This document shows positions 31,700 to 32,750 of a DNA stretch of 32,750 nt, in pieces. The stretch covers positions 1 to 32,750 of the forward strand of contig JARLHM010000140.1 in assembly GCA_031292235.1 (NCBI GenBank), written 5' to 3'. The position numbers were made by a program, and so were the translations under genes. This DNA is from Syntrophaceae bacterium (GTDB lineage: Bacteria > Desulfobacterota > Desulfomonilia > Desulfomonilales > Desulfomonilaceae). A model generated the notes under the pieces. It searched no databases. It was given only the letters and a program-made list of their open reading frames with translations, and had not been told where the DNA came from. Positions within the stretch are counted from its first letter, which is position 1. Each line of letters opens with the position of its first letter.

Positions 31700-31728
31700 C
31701 ATTTACACGTTACAGTGTAATATCTCAA
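31700..31728 (-). promoter_or_regulatory. Possible promoter of the beta-oxidation operon
   Basis: On the minus strand TTGAGA (31728-31723) and TAAATG (31705-31700) are 17 bp apart. The -35 has one mismatch from TTGACA and the -10 is moderate. The spacer holds nearly all of the inverted repeat described separately. Confidence 0.45.
31703..31720. promoter_or_regulatory. Operator-like inverted repeat TTACAC-N6-GTGTAA
   Basis: Two perfect 6-base arms, 31703-31708 and 31715-31720, flank six bases. It lies between the -35 and -10 of the presumed promoter, where a bound dimer would block RNA polymerase. A TetR-type fatty-acid regulator would be typical for such an operon, but no such gene is in the window. 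Confidence 0.55.
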
Positions 31729-31900
31729 GAAAATTAATTCCTTACTCAATCAGTAAAGAATACCAGATTTCCCTTGAAACATTGACTTTCTCTGTAAACG
31801 AGCTTACTTGTTCTCAAAATTTGTTTTTCATTCCAATCACATTCCATGCGCGCAACCTATCTATCGGTTGCTGATTTGCGCGGTTCCCGGGAGAAGCGTT

Positions 31901-32750
31901 ATGTGGGAAGAAAATAACAGGAAAGCCGTAGAACTTTTTAAAAGTGGTAAACGATCTGAAGCCATAGAGCTTGTAGAAACCGCTCTCAAACAGGCTGAGG
32001 ATGAGTTTGGCCCGGACGACCCTAGGGTTGCGCGCTGTCTGAACAACCTGGCAGAGATGTATAGAACTCAAGGGAATCTCAAAGAGGCTTTACCTTTTTG
32101 GGAACGTTCGCTCGAAATTCGTAAAAATGCGCTCGGTTCAGATCACCCTGAAGTCGCAATAGCCTTCAACAACATCGGAGGAGCGTATTTTGAACTCGAA
32201 ATGTTCACTGAAGCTGAATCGGCATTAAAGAAAGCCGCACGCATCGTCGAAAAGTCTGTTGGAGCGGAATCCGACATGATGGTCAAGTGTTTGAATAACC
32301 TGGCTTCAGTCAATCGGGCTATGGGACGATATCCGGCTGCCAAACCCTATTACGAAAGGGCCCTGTCGGTTGAGGAAAAACTGCATGGTCCGTCAAGTGT
32401 AGAAGTAGGGGTAGCCCTAAATGACCTGGCCGGCCTATATGAAAATCTTGAACGATATGCCGAATCCGAACCTCTATATCGTCGCTCACTGGCCATAGCG
32501 GAGGAGAATTTTGGGCTGTATCATCAACACGTGGCGGATTCGTTAAACAACCTTGCGTCCGCTCTAGTCGGGTTGGGAGAATATGAGGAATCGGAGCGAC
32601 TGCTGCTTCGCGCCCACGATATAATACAAAAGAATTACGGGGATTGTAATCCTATGACAAACCATAGTCTTGAACATCTTGCGGAGTTTTATGAAGGGGT
32701 GGATCGGCCTGGTGACGCCCAAAAGATGCGGGACCTTGTTTCTGGAGGGC
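31901..32750 (+). CDS. Tetratricopeptide-repeat protein, kinesin-light-chain-like (partial, C-terminus off the window)
   Basis: The frame is open from the ATG at 31901, with GGGAGAA upstream, to the right edge, giving 283 codons. There is no signal peptide, so it is probably cytoplasmic. After a ~45-residue N-terminal part, at least five repeats of about 42 residues follow. Each has the form L-N-N-L-A-x-x-Y then A-x-P-x-x-x-R-x-L-x-I then a G-x-x-H-P-x-V linker, for example CLNNLAEMYRTQGNLKEAL and SLNNLASALVGLGEYEESE. This 42-residue TPR_12 type resembles kinesin light chain and NB-ARC-associated TPRs and mediates protein-protein contacts. The partner is unknown. Whether a further domain follows is hidden by the window edge. 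It is divergent from the beta-oxidation operon. Confidence 0.85.
   Translation, partial: MWEENNRKAVELFKSGKRSEAIELVETALKQAEDEFGPDDPRVARCLNNLAEMYRTQGNLKEALPFWERSLEIRKNALGSDHPEVAIAFNNIGGAYFELEMFTEAESALKKAARIVEKSVGAESDMMVKCLNNLASVNRAMGRYPAAKPYYERALSVEEKLHGPSSVEVGVALNDLAGLYENLERYAESEPLYRRSLAIAEENFGLYHQHVADSLNNLASALVGLGEYEESERLLLRAHDIIQKNYGDCNPMTNHSLEHLAEFYEGVDRPGDAQKMRDLVSGG

Larger units (their letters stand above)
31544..31900. other. Divergent intergenic region
   Basis: This region of about 357 bp separates the beta-oxidation operon from the TPR gene. It contains the dehydrogenase ribosome site, a promoter-like element with an operator-like inverted repeat, a smaller repeat TTACT-N5-AGTAA (31742-31756), and a TTGACT box at 31782-31787 without a good -10 facing the TPR gene. 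No gene is supported in it. Confidence 0.6.

Noticed and set aside
31544-31702. 53-codon N-terminal extension of the large acyl-CoA dehydrogenase
   Set aside because: The ATG at 31543 has an AAGGAGG site and the extension covers the probable promoter region.

Overview
The window looks like the chromosome of an anaerobic, fatty-acid-oxidising member of the Desulfobacterota (former Deltaproteobacteria), a sulfate reducer or syntroph related to the Syntrophobacter/Syntrophus/Desulfomonile groups. The reasons are an rnfCDGEAB cluster, an EtfAB pair beside a membrane HdrD-like iron-sulfur oxidoreductase, several beta-oxidation genes, and the rho-rpmE-DUF1385-prfA block common in these bacteria. 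The lineage is inferred from gene content only. I saw no tRNA, rRNA, CRISPR array, insertion sequence or prophage gene.

Layout. From 1 to 11722 all genes lie on the minus strand and read leftwards: acyl-CoA dehydrogenase, an XRE-cupin regulator, the membrane Fe-S oxidoreductase, etfB, etfA, a purine nucleoside phosphorylase, an MTA/SAH-type deaminase, purM, and glnE, which runs off the left edge. A 566-bp gene-free stretch with promoter-like and palindromic sequences separates this run from a plus-strand coiled-coil lipoprotein (12289-13269). The minus-strand pair hda-recO (14854-13301) follows. Then comes a plus-strand housekeeping block, rho, rpmE, DUF1385, prfA (15137-19036), and the plus-strand rnfC-D-G-E-A-B cluster (19315-25369) with a PhoU-like gene behind it. 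Two hairpins lie between this and the convergent minus-strand beta-oxidation operon: a large acyl-CoA dehydrogenase, a thiolase, and a fused enoyl-CoA hydratase/3-hydroxyacyl-CoA dehydrogenase (31543-26359). A plus-strand TPR protein runs off the right edge.

How they fit together. Acyl-CoA dehydrogenases pass electrons to EtfAB, and the Fe-S oxidoreductase would pass them to menaquinone. The hydratase/dehydrogenase and thiolase finish the beta-oxidation cycle and yield NADH. Rnf couples ferredoxin/NAD redox exchange to ion movement. The window therefore carries most of the electron wiring needed to live on acyl-CoA oxidation at low redox energy.

Most unusual is the Rnf complex. RnfA has a 126-residue N-terminal extension: a signal-peptide-like segment plus an Ig-like domain ahead of a complete canonical RnfA core. 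RnfE has alanine where the family has one of its two cluster-binding cysteines. RnfB has lost cysteines of its last ferredoxin motif pair, and RnfG is about 100 residues longer than the E. coli homologue. Together these suggest a modified Rnf with an altered periplasmic face and altered cofactors.
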